Under the pieces are notes generated by a model. The model was not told the origin of the DNA, did no database searches, and was given only the letters and a program-made list of their open reading frames with translations. A stretch of DNA of 64,000 bases from an uncultured Clostridia bacterium (GTDB taxonomy: Bacteria; Bacillota; Clostridia; Christensenellales; Aristaeellaceae). Position 1 is the stretch's first letter. Every line of letters starts with the position of its first letter. The translations under genes and the position numbers were made by a program. This document shows, in pieces, positions 16,816-23,970 of this stretch. The stretch lies in assembly GCA_934647235.1 (NCBI GenBank), contig CAKUFG010000010.1, positions 1 through 64,000 of the forward strand, given 5' to 3'.

Positions 16816-17991
16816 TTATTTCAGACAGTCGTTGAGCAGCGCCATGCCGCGCTTGATGGTGGGAATATCGGCGTTGGAGAAATTGAGCCGCAGGGTGTTC
16901 TCGTGCCCGCCGTCGGGATAGAAATACGTACCCGGAACGTAGGCCACGCCGTGGTCCACAGCCTTCATCAGCATTTCGGTGGCGTTCACATTGTCCTTCA
17001 GATAGGCAAAGACGAACAGACCGCCCTCCGGCCGGGTAAAGCGCTGCACGCCCTGCATGCCTTCCAGCGCGCTGAGCATGCAGTTCAGCTGTGCGCCGTA
17101 GCGGGCGCAGACCTCCTGCACGTGGGGACGCAGCAGATCGCGGCGCAGATAAGCGTCCACGACGGCCTGGTTCAGGTTAGCTGTGTGCAGATCGTCCGAC
17201 TGCTTGCAGATAACGCACTTGCGAAGAAGTTTGGGCTCGCATACCAGGAAGCCCACGCGCAGGCCGGGGGAGATCACCTTGGAAAAGCTGCCCATCAGCG
17301 CCACATGACCGTCTGTGTCAAAGGCCTTGATGGCCGGCAGGTTTTCGCCCGTATAGCGCAGGGAGTGATAGGGGTCATCTTCCGCCACCAGGATATCATA
17401 CTGCGCGGCCAGCGCGGCAATGCGCTTGCGGCGCTCCAGCGGCATGGTCACGCCCGTGGGGTTCTGGAAGGTGGGAATGGTATACAGCATGCGCGGCCGA
17501 TGGCGGCAAATGGCCTCCTCCAGCGCGTTTATACGCAGTCCATACTCGTCGCTGTCCACCGGAATGACGCGCAGCTGATGCAGATGCATGGCCTGCGTGG
17601 CGCCAAGGAAGGTGGGATTCTCGGTCAGTATCACATCGCCCGGATCGGTATAAGCATCCAGCAGCAGATTGAAGGCCTGCGTGGAGCCGGTTACGGGCAG
17701 GATGCAGCCCGCGTCGGTGGTTACGCCGAATTCGCTTTGCAGATAGCCCGTCAGGCTTTCGCGCAGGGCGGGCAGTCCCTCGGTCATGCCGTACTGCAGC
17801 AGCACCTTGCCGTTGGTAGCCACCAGCTCGCGGCAGATATCGGCCACAATTTCATCCGGCAGCGCGGCGGGGGACGGGTTGCCGCCGCCGAAGGAGATGA
17901 CGCCCGGCCGGGAGGTCAACTTGAACAGCTCGCGGATGGCGCTGCCGCTGACGCCCTCTACGCGGGCGGCGAAACGTTCGGATTCCTGCAT
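16816..17991 (-). CDS. PLP-dependent class I/II aminotransferase (aromatic or 2-aminoadipate type)
   Basis: The 391-residue protein is a fold-type I aminotransferase of the group that includes LysN and MocR-like enzymes without the DNA-binding domain. Motifs are ISFGGGNPSPAALP, TGSTQAFNLLLDAY, PTFQNPTGVTMP, AEDDPYHSLRY and the lysine loop GSFSKVISPGLRVGF. It transfers the amino group of an amino acid to a 2-oxoacid. The ATG at 17991 has GAAAGGAG 13 bases upstream; longer readings run into the T-box leader and are not used. Its place between a probable tyrosine T-box and tyrS suggests a role in tyrosine or aromatic amino acid metabolism, an inference from context only. Confidence 0.88.
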   Translation of the reverse strand: MQESERFAARVEGVSGSAIRELFKLTSRPGVISFGGGNPSPAALPDEIVADICRELVATNGKVLLQYGMTEGLPALRESLTGYLQSEFGVTTDAGCILPVTGSTQAFNLLLDAYTDPGDVILTENPTFLGATQAMHLHQLRVIPVDSDEYGLRINALEEAICRHRPRMLYTIPTFQNPTGVTMPLERRKRIAALAAQYDILVAEDDPYHSLRYTGENLPAIKAFDTDGHVALMGSFSKVISPGLRVGFLVCEPKLLRKCVICKQSDDLHTANLNQAVVDAYLRRDLLRPHVQEVCARYGAQLNCMLSALEGMQGVQRFTRPEGGLFVFAYLKDNVNATEMLMKAVDHGVAYVPGTYFYPDGGHENTLRLNFSNADIPTIKRGMALLNDCLK

Positions 17992-18032
17992 GGTTGGATG
18001 GATGCTCCTTTCAGATTTGCGGGATAAGAAAA

Positions 18033-18290
18033 CGCCCTCCGGCATATGCCGGAAGGCGATGAACACATCACGGTACCACTTCCGTTTGGAAAAGGCTTGC
18101 GCCGTTTTCCCTTAGCGGGAACATTAAATTCCCCTGCGCTGTAACCGGCGCGCCGGCGTTCCCTACACAGTTGCCCTTCAGGTTCGCGCTCCCGGGCGTA
18201 TTCACACCGCCGCCCCTGCCCGCTTGCACCGTCCGCGGACTCTCTGAAAGGGGAAATGGCGGGGCTACTTGTCCCGATCCCTGCGTTGTT
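18033..18290 (-). promoter_or_regulatory. T-box riboswitch leader, probable tyrosine (UAC) specifier
   Basis: The minus strand from about 18290 to 18033 carries the elements of a T-box leader. In order there are the AGAGAG K-turn motif (near 18246-18241), a GGTGCAAGC segment, a candidate specifier loop GTGAATACG with UAC at 18200-18198, the conserved T-box GGAAGTGGTACCGTG (18083-18069) and a terminator stem (18058-18047 with 18044-18033, one mismatch) followed by TTTTCTT. The UGGU bulge would pair with ACCA, consistent with a tRNA carrying A at the discriminator. Uncharged tRNA would stabilise the antiterminator and allow transcription of aminotransferase-tyrS-yigZ. T-box identity is strong; the tyrosine assignment rests on specifier reading and context. 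Confidence 0.85.
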
Positions 18291-18292
18291 TC

Positions 18293-18321
18293 ATTATAGG
18301 AAATATTATCTGGGATGTCAA
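18293..18321 (-). promoter_or_regulatory. SigA-type promoter of the T-box operon
   Basis: Perfect TTGACA (18321-18316) and TATAAT (18298-18293) are 17 bases apart on the minus strand. The predicted start near 18286 gives a leader of about 290 bases up to the aminotransferase ATG. It overlaps the last codon of the upstream ABC-F gene. Confidence 0.8.
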
Positions 18322-19886
18322 GCCCCAACTGTGCCGTCCTGCGATTTTACCGCCGCCGTTACGTCGCTCAGCCCATTCTCCGTCAGGCGCAGCACGCGGC
18401 CGGGCCACTGCTGCATCAGCAGGCGGTCATGGGTGACGGCCAGGATGGCGCCGGGAAAATCCAGCAGCAGCGCGCGGATGACAGGGGCGGACAGGGGCGA
18501 CAGGTTGCGGGTGGGCTCGTCCAGAAGCAGCACGTTTGCGTCCTCCAGGATCATCCTGAGGAAAAACAGCTTGGCCTTTTGCCCGCCCGAAAGCGAGCGG
18601 ATGGGAAGCTCCATCTCCTCGGTGGAAAACCTGAACGCGCCCAGATATGTGCGCAGACGGGTCAGCTGCTCCTTGTCGCCGCGCGTGTGCAGATAGGCAA
18701 TGGCACTTTGGTCTTCATCCAGCGTTTCCTCATAGCGCTGGGGCATATAGGCGGCGCGGATATCATCGCGCGCCAGCAGATTCTGCGCAAGCCTGCGCAG
18801 CAGCGTCGTCTTGCCGCAGCCGTTATCGCCGATCAGCAGCACCTTGTCCGTGCCCTGCATGCGCAGGGTGATGTTGCGGCTGAGCATGCGGCCATCCACG
18901 CAAAGCGCAGGCAGAGAGATATCCAGCGCCACCTTGCCTGCGGGCAGGGCATGACTGCCCACGAAGGAAGCGTCGATAGCGTATTCGGTGTTGGGCCGCT
19001 GCGTCTGATTCTCGCGTTCGCGCTCGTAGCGGCGCTCCAGCGATTTGACGGCGTGCATCTTCTTCTTTAGCAGCCGTGCGCCATGCGGATCCTTGCGTGA
19101 GATGGTCGCTTGCACGTGATCGACGGCATTGAGGATGCGCTCGAATTTCTCCTGTCGGATGCGCTCCTGACGCTTTTCCAGCTGCGCCCGGCTTTCCTGC
19201 AGGGACAGCTGCTGCGCTCGGCGGGACATGTATTCATCGTAGGGCACGTTGGCCAGCGTCCAGCGCGGCTCCTTTTTATGATGCGTAAGCTCCAGGTGCA
19301 GCACGCGCGTGGCGGTGCGGGACAGCAGCGTTTCATCGTGGGAGATGTAGATTACCGGCAGGCCGCAGGTGCAGATGAAGCGCTCCAGGAAGTCCAGCGC
19401 GCTCAGATCCAGATCGTTGCTGGGTTCGTCCAGCAGCAGCATGCTTGGGTGCGCACACAGAAGCAGCAGCAATTGCAGCTTGATTTTTTCGCCGCCCGAA
19501 AGCGATTTCATCGGGCATTCGGCGTAGCACAGATCGACGGGCAGCCGAAGCTGGGCGCACAAGGCGTGCAGCTCGCGCGGTGGGGCTTCCAGGAAGGCCT
19601 CGCACTGCGCGCAGAAGGCGTATACCGGCAGCTCGCGGCACGCCTCGGGCAGCTCCTGGGGCAGATAGGCCAGCCGTTCGCCCGAACGGTCGACCTGGCC
19701 GCTGAAGAGCACGTAGTCTTCTACCAACGTGGGCTGATATAGTATTTTAAGCACCGTGGATTTGCCGTTGCCCTCCTCGCCGATGATGGCCAGGCGATCC
19801 TGCCCGGATACGGTGAAGGACAGATCATCGACCAGCGGGCGCAGATCCTGCCGGTGCTGAATGGACAGATGACGGACTGACAACAT
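18318..19886 (-). CDS. ABC-F ATPase, probable ribosome-protection (CplR/Lsa-like) protein
   Basis: The 522-residue protein has two ATPase domains and no membrane segments, as in ABC-F translation factors. Domain 1 has Walker A GEEGNGKST (residues 36-44), signature SGGEK and DEPSNDLD; domain 2 has GDNGCGKTT, SGGQKAK and DEPTRNLSP. The charged linker between them (about residues 235-310) is the ribosome-reaching P-site interaction motif. The DEPTRNLSP form is typical of clostridial resistance-type members, which displace lincosamide, streptogramin A or pleuromutilin antibiotics. Start ATG at 19886 follows a GGAGG embedded in a terminator hairpin. A long leader with a short reading frame precedes it, supporting antibiotic-inducible control. 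Resistance is inferred, and a housekeeping role is possible. Confidence 0.85.
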   Translation of the reverse strand: MLSVRHLSIQHRQDLRPLVDDLSFTVSGQDRLAIIGEEGNGKSTVLKILYQPTLVEDYVLFSGQVDRSGERLAYLPQELPEACRELPVYAFCAQCEAFLEAPPRELHALCAQLRLPVDLCYAECPMKSLSGGEKIKLQLLLLLCAHPSMLLLDEPSNDLDLSALDFLERFICTCGLPVIYISHDETLLSRTATRVLHLELTHHKKEPRWTLANVPYDEYMSRRAQQLSLQESRAQLEKRQERIRQEKFERILNAVDHVQATISRKDPHGARLLKKKMHAVKSLERRYERERENQTQRPNTEYAIDASFVGSHALPAGKVALDISLPALCVDGRMLSRNITLRMQGTDKVLLIGDNGCGKTTLLRRLAQNLLARDDIRAAYMPQRYEETLDEDQSAIAYLHTRGDKEQLTRLRTYLGAFRFSTEEMELPIRSLSGGQKAKLFFLRMILEDANVLLLDEPTRNLSPLSAPVIRALLLDFPGAILAVTHDRLLMQQWPGRVLRLTENGLSDVTAAVKSQDGTVGA

Positions 19887-19926
19887 AAAAACCTCCGTTT
19901 CCCCGCAGCGCGGGCCAAAACGGAGG
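19887..19926 (-). terminator. Attenuator hairpin containing the ABC-F Shine-Dalgarno
   Basis: On the minus strand CCTCCGTTT (19926-19918) pairs with AAACGGAGG (19900-19892), with an inner CCCGC/GCGGG stem, followed at once by TTTTT (19891-19887) and then the ATG. The 3' arm is the gene's own ribosome binding site, so the hairpin can both end transcription and block translation. An upstream segment CAAAACGGA (19980-19972) is fully complementary to TCCGTTTTG (19924-19916) of the 5' arm and could form an antiterminator. Confidence 0.75.
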
Positions 19927-20019
19927 CAAACAGCAGCACGCAAAAAGCACGCCGCCTATATACGCCGCTATTCCGTTTTGACACACGCAAACAACGCTCC
20001 GCACTGCGGATAGCCATTG

Positions 20020-20061
20020 TTATCGTTTTGTCAAAGCCGGATTAGTTGCGCATTTTTTCAT
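20020..20061 (-). CDS. Candidate leader peptide upstream of ABC-F gene
   Basis: A 13-codon frame MKKCATNPALTKR lies between the promoter and the attenuator, after AGAAAGGG. An alternative reading from the second ATG (20053) gives only MRN and has better spacing from the same purine stretch. Leader peptides on which drug-bound ribosomes stall are known to control several ABC-F resistance genes. Either frame ends shortly before or within the segment that can form the antiterminator, as a stall-sensing mechanism needs. Translation is not proven. Confidence 0.5.
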   Translation of the reverse strand: MKKCATNPALTKR

Positions 20062-20084
20062 CCCTTTCTGTCTATGGTAACTTT

Positions 20085-20113
20085 ATCATAGCAAACGAAG
20101 GGGCGGTTGTCAA
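20085..20113 (-). promoter_or_regulatory. SigA-type promoter of the ABC-F gene
   Basis: TTGACA (20113-20108) and TATGAT (20090-20085) are 17 bases apart on the minus strand. The predicted start near 20078 leaves a leader of about 190 bases, long enough for the short frame and attenuator. Confidence 0.75.
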
Positions 20114-20115
20114 GC

Positions 20116-21255
20116 TTAAAAAGCGTCCGCCGAGGGGATTTCAAAGGGCGTGGGCAGGAAAGACTTGAGCATGGGCGAAGCCTCCATCAGCGCCGAATAG
20201 GGGGAGAAGAAGAACTCCGCCGCGCGCTGCTGGGTAAAGCACAGATCGGGCGTTTCCTGCGTGTCGCGCACAACCACCTCATGATCGCGCACCTGGATGA
20301 GATAGCGGCCGCCGTCTTCTACCTCAAATACAAATCGTCCGTCGCACAGCGGCTGATAGCCTGCCTTGAAGGTCAGCAGCGTTTCCAGCGCGTGCCGCCA
20401 GTTGATCACGCGCAGCATGTGCGCGTCGGTTACAGTGTAGTTTTCAGCAATGCTCTTAAGATAGCTTGCACGCACGCGCTGATACATGGGCACGGTGATG
20501 CCTGCCCTGGTGCGGCCGCGCATCCAGGCCTTGAGCGTCTCTGCCAGGCGGCGCTCGTCCAGCAGCGCCAGCTCGCAGATCTGATCGCCCGAGGCGTTCA
20601 GATACCCCAGGAACGCGCCGTCCTGCCGCGCGTCCTCCAGCACATACAGGGCGTTATGCCAGGAATGAAAGATATCCAGCAGGCGTTCACGGCCGCGCTC
20701 GCAGGTAAGCATCTGGCGGCGGCTCAGCTGCCATATGTCGTCCAGCACCGCGTCCTGAGCGTCCGTTACCTCGCGGATGCGCACGGCTTCGCCATCCACG
20801 TCCGCCATGGCGTGGCGCACGTTATCGCTGTTGAGGGAAAAGGTCAGCCGCTCGCCGCCCTTTTCAAAGCCGAAATAGGCATAGCGCTGCCGCCGCCCAC
20901 CCAGAGCCAGCAGGTCGTAGCCCTGCGCCTCCGCATCGGTCAGGGCCATGTGCATCAGCGCCTTCATGTGGCCTGCGCCGCGCGCATAGGGATGCACCGC
21001 AACCGAGCCGATATAGCCCGCCTTGAGGGCGCAGTTTTCCTCCACCCGCAGCGTCAGGGGCAGCAGCGCCACCGTGCCGCGGATATGGCCGTCCTCCACC
21101 GCCACATAATGATAGCGGGCAAAGCCAGGATGGGCGTACACCTTGGGCAGCAGCGAGGCAAAATCATGCGGCTGCGAGTGCATGCTGAAAACCATATTGA
21201 TAAAATCCAGTACGTCCGCTTCCTCCTGCGGCCTGGCAAGGCGGTATTCGGTCAT
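20116..21255 (-). CDS. Eis-like GNAT N-acetyltransferase with C-terminal SCP2-like domain
   Basis: This 379-residue protein has a GNAT domain at residues 1-150, with the acetyl-CoA loop in VAVHPYARGAGHMKAL (about 86-101), a second degenerate GNAT-like middle region, and an SCP2-like C-terminal domain (about 290-379; GGRYLIQVRDHEVVV). This arrangement is that of Eis proteins, hexameric acetyltransferases that can modify aminoglycosides or lysine side chains. Many clostridial relatives have no known substrate, and resistance should not be assumed. It is not obviously co-transcribed with the ABC-F gene, which has its own promoter right after this stop codon. Confidence 0.85.
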   Translation of the reverse strand: MTEYRLARPQEEADVLDFINMVFSMHSQPHDFASLLPKVYAHPGFARYHYVAVEDGHIRGTVALLPLTLRVEENCALKAGYIGSVAVHPYARGAGHMKALMHMALTDAEAQGYDLLALGGRRQRYAYFGFEKGGERLTFSLNSDNVRHAMADVDGEAVRIREVTDAQDAVLDDIWQLSRRQMLTCERGRERLLDIFHSWHNALYVLEDARQDGAFLGYLNASGDQICELALLDERRLAETLKAWMRGRTRAGITVPMYQRVRASYLKSIAENYTVTDAHMLRVINWRHALETLLTFKAGYQPLCDGRFVFEVEDGGRYLIQVRDHEVVVRDTQETPDLCFTQQRAAEFFFSPYSALMEASPMLKSFLPTPFEIPSADAF

Positions 21256-21294
21256 GGTAAAAAACCTCTCCTTTGCATGCGCACAATAAACACC

Positions 21295-21322
21295 ATGATA
21301 GGATACCGCGAAAAGTTTGCAA
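21295..21322 (-). promoter_or_regulatory. Possible promoter of the Eis-like gene
   Basis: TTGCAA (21322-21317) and TATCAT (21300-21295) are 16 bases apart on the minus strand, 39 bases before the ATG. The -35 match is partial. Confidence 0.4.
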
Positions 21323-21341
21323 TTGCAAGCCTCTTTTTGCC

Positions 21342-21370
21342 TTTACAGGGGCGAATATTCATTGTATGAT
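21342..21370 (+). promoter_or_regulatory. Promoter of the M1-peptidase envelope operon
   Basis: TTTACA (21342-21347) and TATGAT (21365-21370) are 17 bases apart. The spacer is almost entirely filled by one copy of a 14-base repeat described separately, suggesting that the promoter is controlled by a protein bound there. Confidence 0.55.
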
Positions 21371-21411
21371 GATATTCGGCCCCGAACCAGGCGATCCGGG
21401 GCGAATATTCA
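21348..21411 (+). repeat. Direct repeat pair with an inverted middle copy
   Basis: GGGGCGAATATTCA occurs at 21348-21361 and again, identically, at 21398-21411, exactly 50 bases apart. Between them ATATTCGGCCCCG (21372-21384) is an inverted copy with one extra base. It can pair with either outer copy, giving two mutually exclusive hairpins. Each direct copy also contains the palindrome GAATATTC. Confidence 0.7.
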
Positions 21412-21443
21412 CAAAAATTTACGATGCCGGGGGGTGACAGCCC

Positions 21444-22937
21444 ATGTCGAAACGTAGTATAATACGAAAGCGCACAGTATGCTTTGCCTGCGCGGCCCTG
21501 CTGCTTGCGGGGGCGCTGCTGGCCTGGATTTTATGGCCGCGCGCTGCGGCGCAGACCCGCGCTCAGGCATATCGGGATGGGCTGGATACTTACCGGTATG
21601 ATCTGGTCTTCCGTCCCGAGCAAAGCACGCTGGCCGTCACGCTGACGCTGGATTATACCAACCGCACGGGCGATACGCTCCAGGAGCTTGTGCTGCGCAC
21701 CTGGGCGGGCGCGTATGCCAGCGAGGATACCAGCCCCGCAGCCATTGAGGAAGTTTACGATGCTTGCTACCCCAACGGCTTTTCAGCAGGCAGCCTTCTG
21801 CTGGAGGGCGTGTGGTGGAACGATCAGATCGTTCAGGCGGAGTTTGCCGATGCGGCCCAGACGGTGTTGCGCGTGCCGGTAGGAAGTCTTGCGCCGGAGG
21901 CGGGCGGACAGCTGCTGCTGCGGTGCAGGCTGATCATTCCGGAATGCGCGCATCGCTTCGGCACGGACGGCACGGTGTGGCAGTTTGGCAATGCGCTGCC
22001 GGTTTTGTCCGTATGGGAAAACGGCGCGTGGCGCACGGATGAGTACTGCGCCGTCGGCGATCCCTTTGTCAGCGACTGCGCAAACTATGAGGTCATACTG
22101 GCTGCACCGGCTGGCTATGCCTGCGCGGCCAGCGCCAGGCCCGTCATGGAAACGATGGCGGACGGCAGCGTGCGCTATACCATGCAGGGCGACGCCATGC
22201 GCGATTTTGCCTTTGCGCTGAGCGCCGATTGGCAGACGGCGCAAAAAAGCGTGAACGGCGTAACGGTTACGGCCTATGCGGGCGATCAAAAGGCCGCCGG
22301 TCGTGCGGCTGGCTATGCGGCGGAAGCGCTTAAAACCTACGCGCGTCTGTACGGCGCGTATGCCTACGATCAGCTAACGGTGTGCGAAGCGGATTTTCCG
22401 CTGGGCGGCATGGAATATCCGGGGCTGATCTTCATCGGCCGCGATTGGATGGCCGAAAGCCAGGCTGATTCGCTGGAGCTGATGCTGGCCCACGAAACGG
22501 CGCATCAGTGGTTCTATGCCCTGGTGGGCAGCGATCAGGTGACGGACGCATGGCAGGATGAAGCGCTGTGCGAGTACGCCATGCTGCGCTATGTCCGCAA
22601 AAAGTACGGCGCGAACGCCTATGAAAACCTGCGCATCCTGCGTGTGGACGCGCCCATGCGCGAAAAAATCAATCAGACGGTTACGCCCGGCTCGCCCATA
22701 TCCTATTTTGGCTCGCTGCAAACCTACGCCACGGTAGTATATGGTCGCGGCGCGGCTTTGCCGCTGGCGCTGGATGAGATGACCGGCGGGCAGATGGACA
22801 AGCTGCTGCACGAATACTGCGATGCATTCGCCTTCAGGCGCGCCAGCCGCGCGGACTTTGAACAGCTGATAACAGACCGCAGCGGTCTGGATATCGCCCC
22901 GCTGATGCGGGACTATCTGGATACCTACGGCTACTAA
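21444..22937 (+). CDS. Membrane-anchored M1-family metallopeptidase
   Basis: The 497-residue protein has an N-terminal membrane segment (about residues 12-33) that probably anchors it on the outer face. The M1 aminopeptidase motifs are present: the exopeptidase-type GGMEYPG (about 325-331), zinc motif HETAHQWF (about 350-357) and the third ligand in DEALCEY (about 373-379). It is shorter than full aminopeptidase N, lacking the large C-terminal helical domain. It presumably trims extracellular peptides. GGGGGTG precedes the ATG at 21444. It leads a tightly spaced group with the NAGPA, Lgt-like, DUF896, Nudix and VanW genes. Confidence 0.87.
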   Translation: MSKRSIIRKRTVCFACAALLLAGALLAWILWPRAAAQTRAQAYRDGLDTYRYDLVFRPEQSTLAVTLTLDYTNRTGDTLQELVLRTWAGAYASEDTSPAAIEEVYDACYPNGFSAGSLLLEGVWWNDQIVQAEFADAAQTVLRVPVGSLAPEAGGQLLLRCRLIIPECAHRFGTDGTVWQFGNALPVLSVWENGAWRTDEYCAVGDPFVSDCANYEVILAAPAGYACAASARPVMETMADGSVRYTMQGDAMRDFAFALSADWQTAQKSVNGVTVTAYAGDQKAAGRAAGYAAEALKTYARLYGAYAYDQLTVCEADFPLGGMEYPGLIFIGRDWMAESQADSLELMLAHETAHQWFYALVGSDQVTDAWQDEALCEYAMLRYVRKKYGANAYENLRILRVDAPMREKINQTVTPGSPISYFGSLQTYATVVYGRGAALPLALDEMTGGQMDKLLHEYCDAFAFRRASRADFEQLITDRSGLDIAPLMRDYLDTYGY

Positions 22938-22960
22938 TATAAGTATAGGAGAAACACAAA

Positions 22961-23968
22961 ATGAAGCTTTCTACCCGGATTTTGCTGTGCGCCATAGCGG
23001 CGCTGATGATCCTGGCCCTGCCCTTTGCCGTGCCCTCTGGCAGCATGCTGGAGGAATATCAGGATACCTGGGCGGATGAGGCCTGGGACAGCGGCCTGCT
23101 GCGCTGGCTTGCGCCCACTGCCAATGCGGAGGAAGCGCAGGTCGATGCTTCCGACGCGCTGCCGATTGACTTTTCCGCCGGTATGCAGCCCAATCCTGAC
23201 GCTTATACCGAGGACGGCTATCAGGATGACTCGCTGACCATCCGCATGGAAACCCGCGAGGAGGACGGCGTAGTCTGGCGCATCGGCTATGTGCAGATCA
23301 AGGATGCTTCCCAGCTGCGCACGGGCATCGCAGGCTCCAAGGTAACCAGCAACCGTTCTACCTATATCAGCGCCATGGCCAAGGAGTATAACGCGGTGCT
23401 GGCCATCAACGGCGATTATTATGCCGATCAGGAAACCAAGAAGACCTACGAGGTGCGCATGGGTCAAACCCGCAAGGCCAAAACCAACAAGATCAAGGAC
23501 ATCCTCTTTATCGATGAAAACGGCGATTTTCATCTGTTCATCAAATCCGACAAGGCGGAGATGGACGCCTTCAAAAAGACGGGCCTGCAGGTAATCAACG
23601 CCTTCACCTTTGGCCCGGCGCTCGTCAAGGATGGGCAGCTGCTGACGGTGGATAAGAATTACGGCTACAACCCCAACGGCAAGGAGCCCCGCATGGCCAT
23701 CGGCCAGGTGGATACGCTGACCTATGTGGTGGCGCTGGCCGAGGGCCGCAGCAGCAGCTCCAACGGCGTGACCCAGCAGGCGCTGGCGGACTTTATGTTC
23801 AATGAGCTGCACTGCACCCAGGCCTACAACCTGGACGGCGGCAACTCCGCCACCATGATCTTCAACGGCGAATACTATCAGACTGGCCGTACCATCAAAA
23901 ACGAGCGCCAGCAGAGCGATTTTATCTACTTTGCCACCGCTGTTGATCCTGAAACCTGGAGCAAATAA
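22961..23968 (+). CDS. Phosphodiester glycosidase (NAGPA) domain protein
   Basis: This 335-residue protein has a signal peptide or anchor (about residues 7-25) and, from about residue 90, the NAGPA/DUF2233 domain. Typical blocks are AINGDYYA (about 147-154), TFGPALVKDG (about 209-218), PRMAIGQVD and YNLDGGNSATMIFNG (about 287-301). The mammalian relative removes N-acetylglucosamine from phosphodiester-linked sugars; bacterial members are thought to act on cell-wall or glycopolymer phosphodiesters. AGGAGAAAC precedes the start. It is 23 bases after the M1 peptidase and two bases before the Lgt-like gene. Confidence 0.87.
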   Translation: MKLSTRILLCAIAALMILALPFAVPSGSMLEEYQDTWADEAWDSGLLRWLAPTANAEEAQVDASDALPIDFSAGMQPNPDAYTEDGYQDDSLTIRMETREEDGVVWRIGYVQIKDASQLRTGIAGSKVTSNRSTYISAMAKEYNAVLAINGDYYADQETKKTYEVRMGQTRKAKTNKIKDILFIDENGDFHLFIKSDKAEMDAFKKTGLQVINAFTFGPALVKDGQLLTVDKNYGYNPNGKEPRMAIGQVDTLTYVVALAEGRSSSSNGVTQQALADFMFNELHCTQAYNLDGGNSATMIFNGEYYQTGRTIKNERQQSDFIYFATAVDPETWSK

Positions 23969-23970
23969 TC

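Noticed and set aside
18068..18328. An 86-codon frame upstream of the aminotransferase
   Set aside because: It covers the T-box leader and its promoter; RNA structure explains the sequence better than coding.
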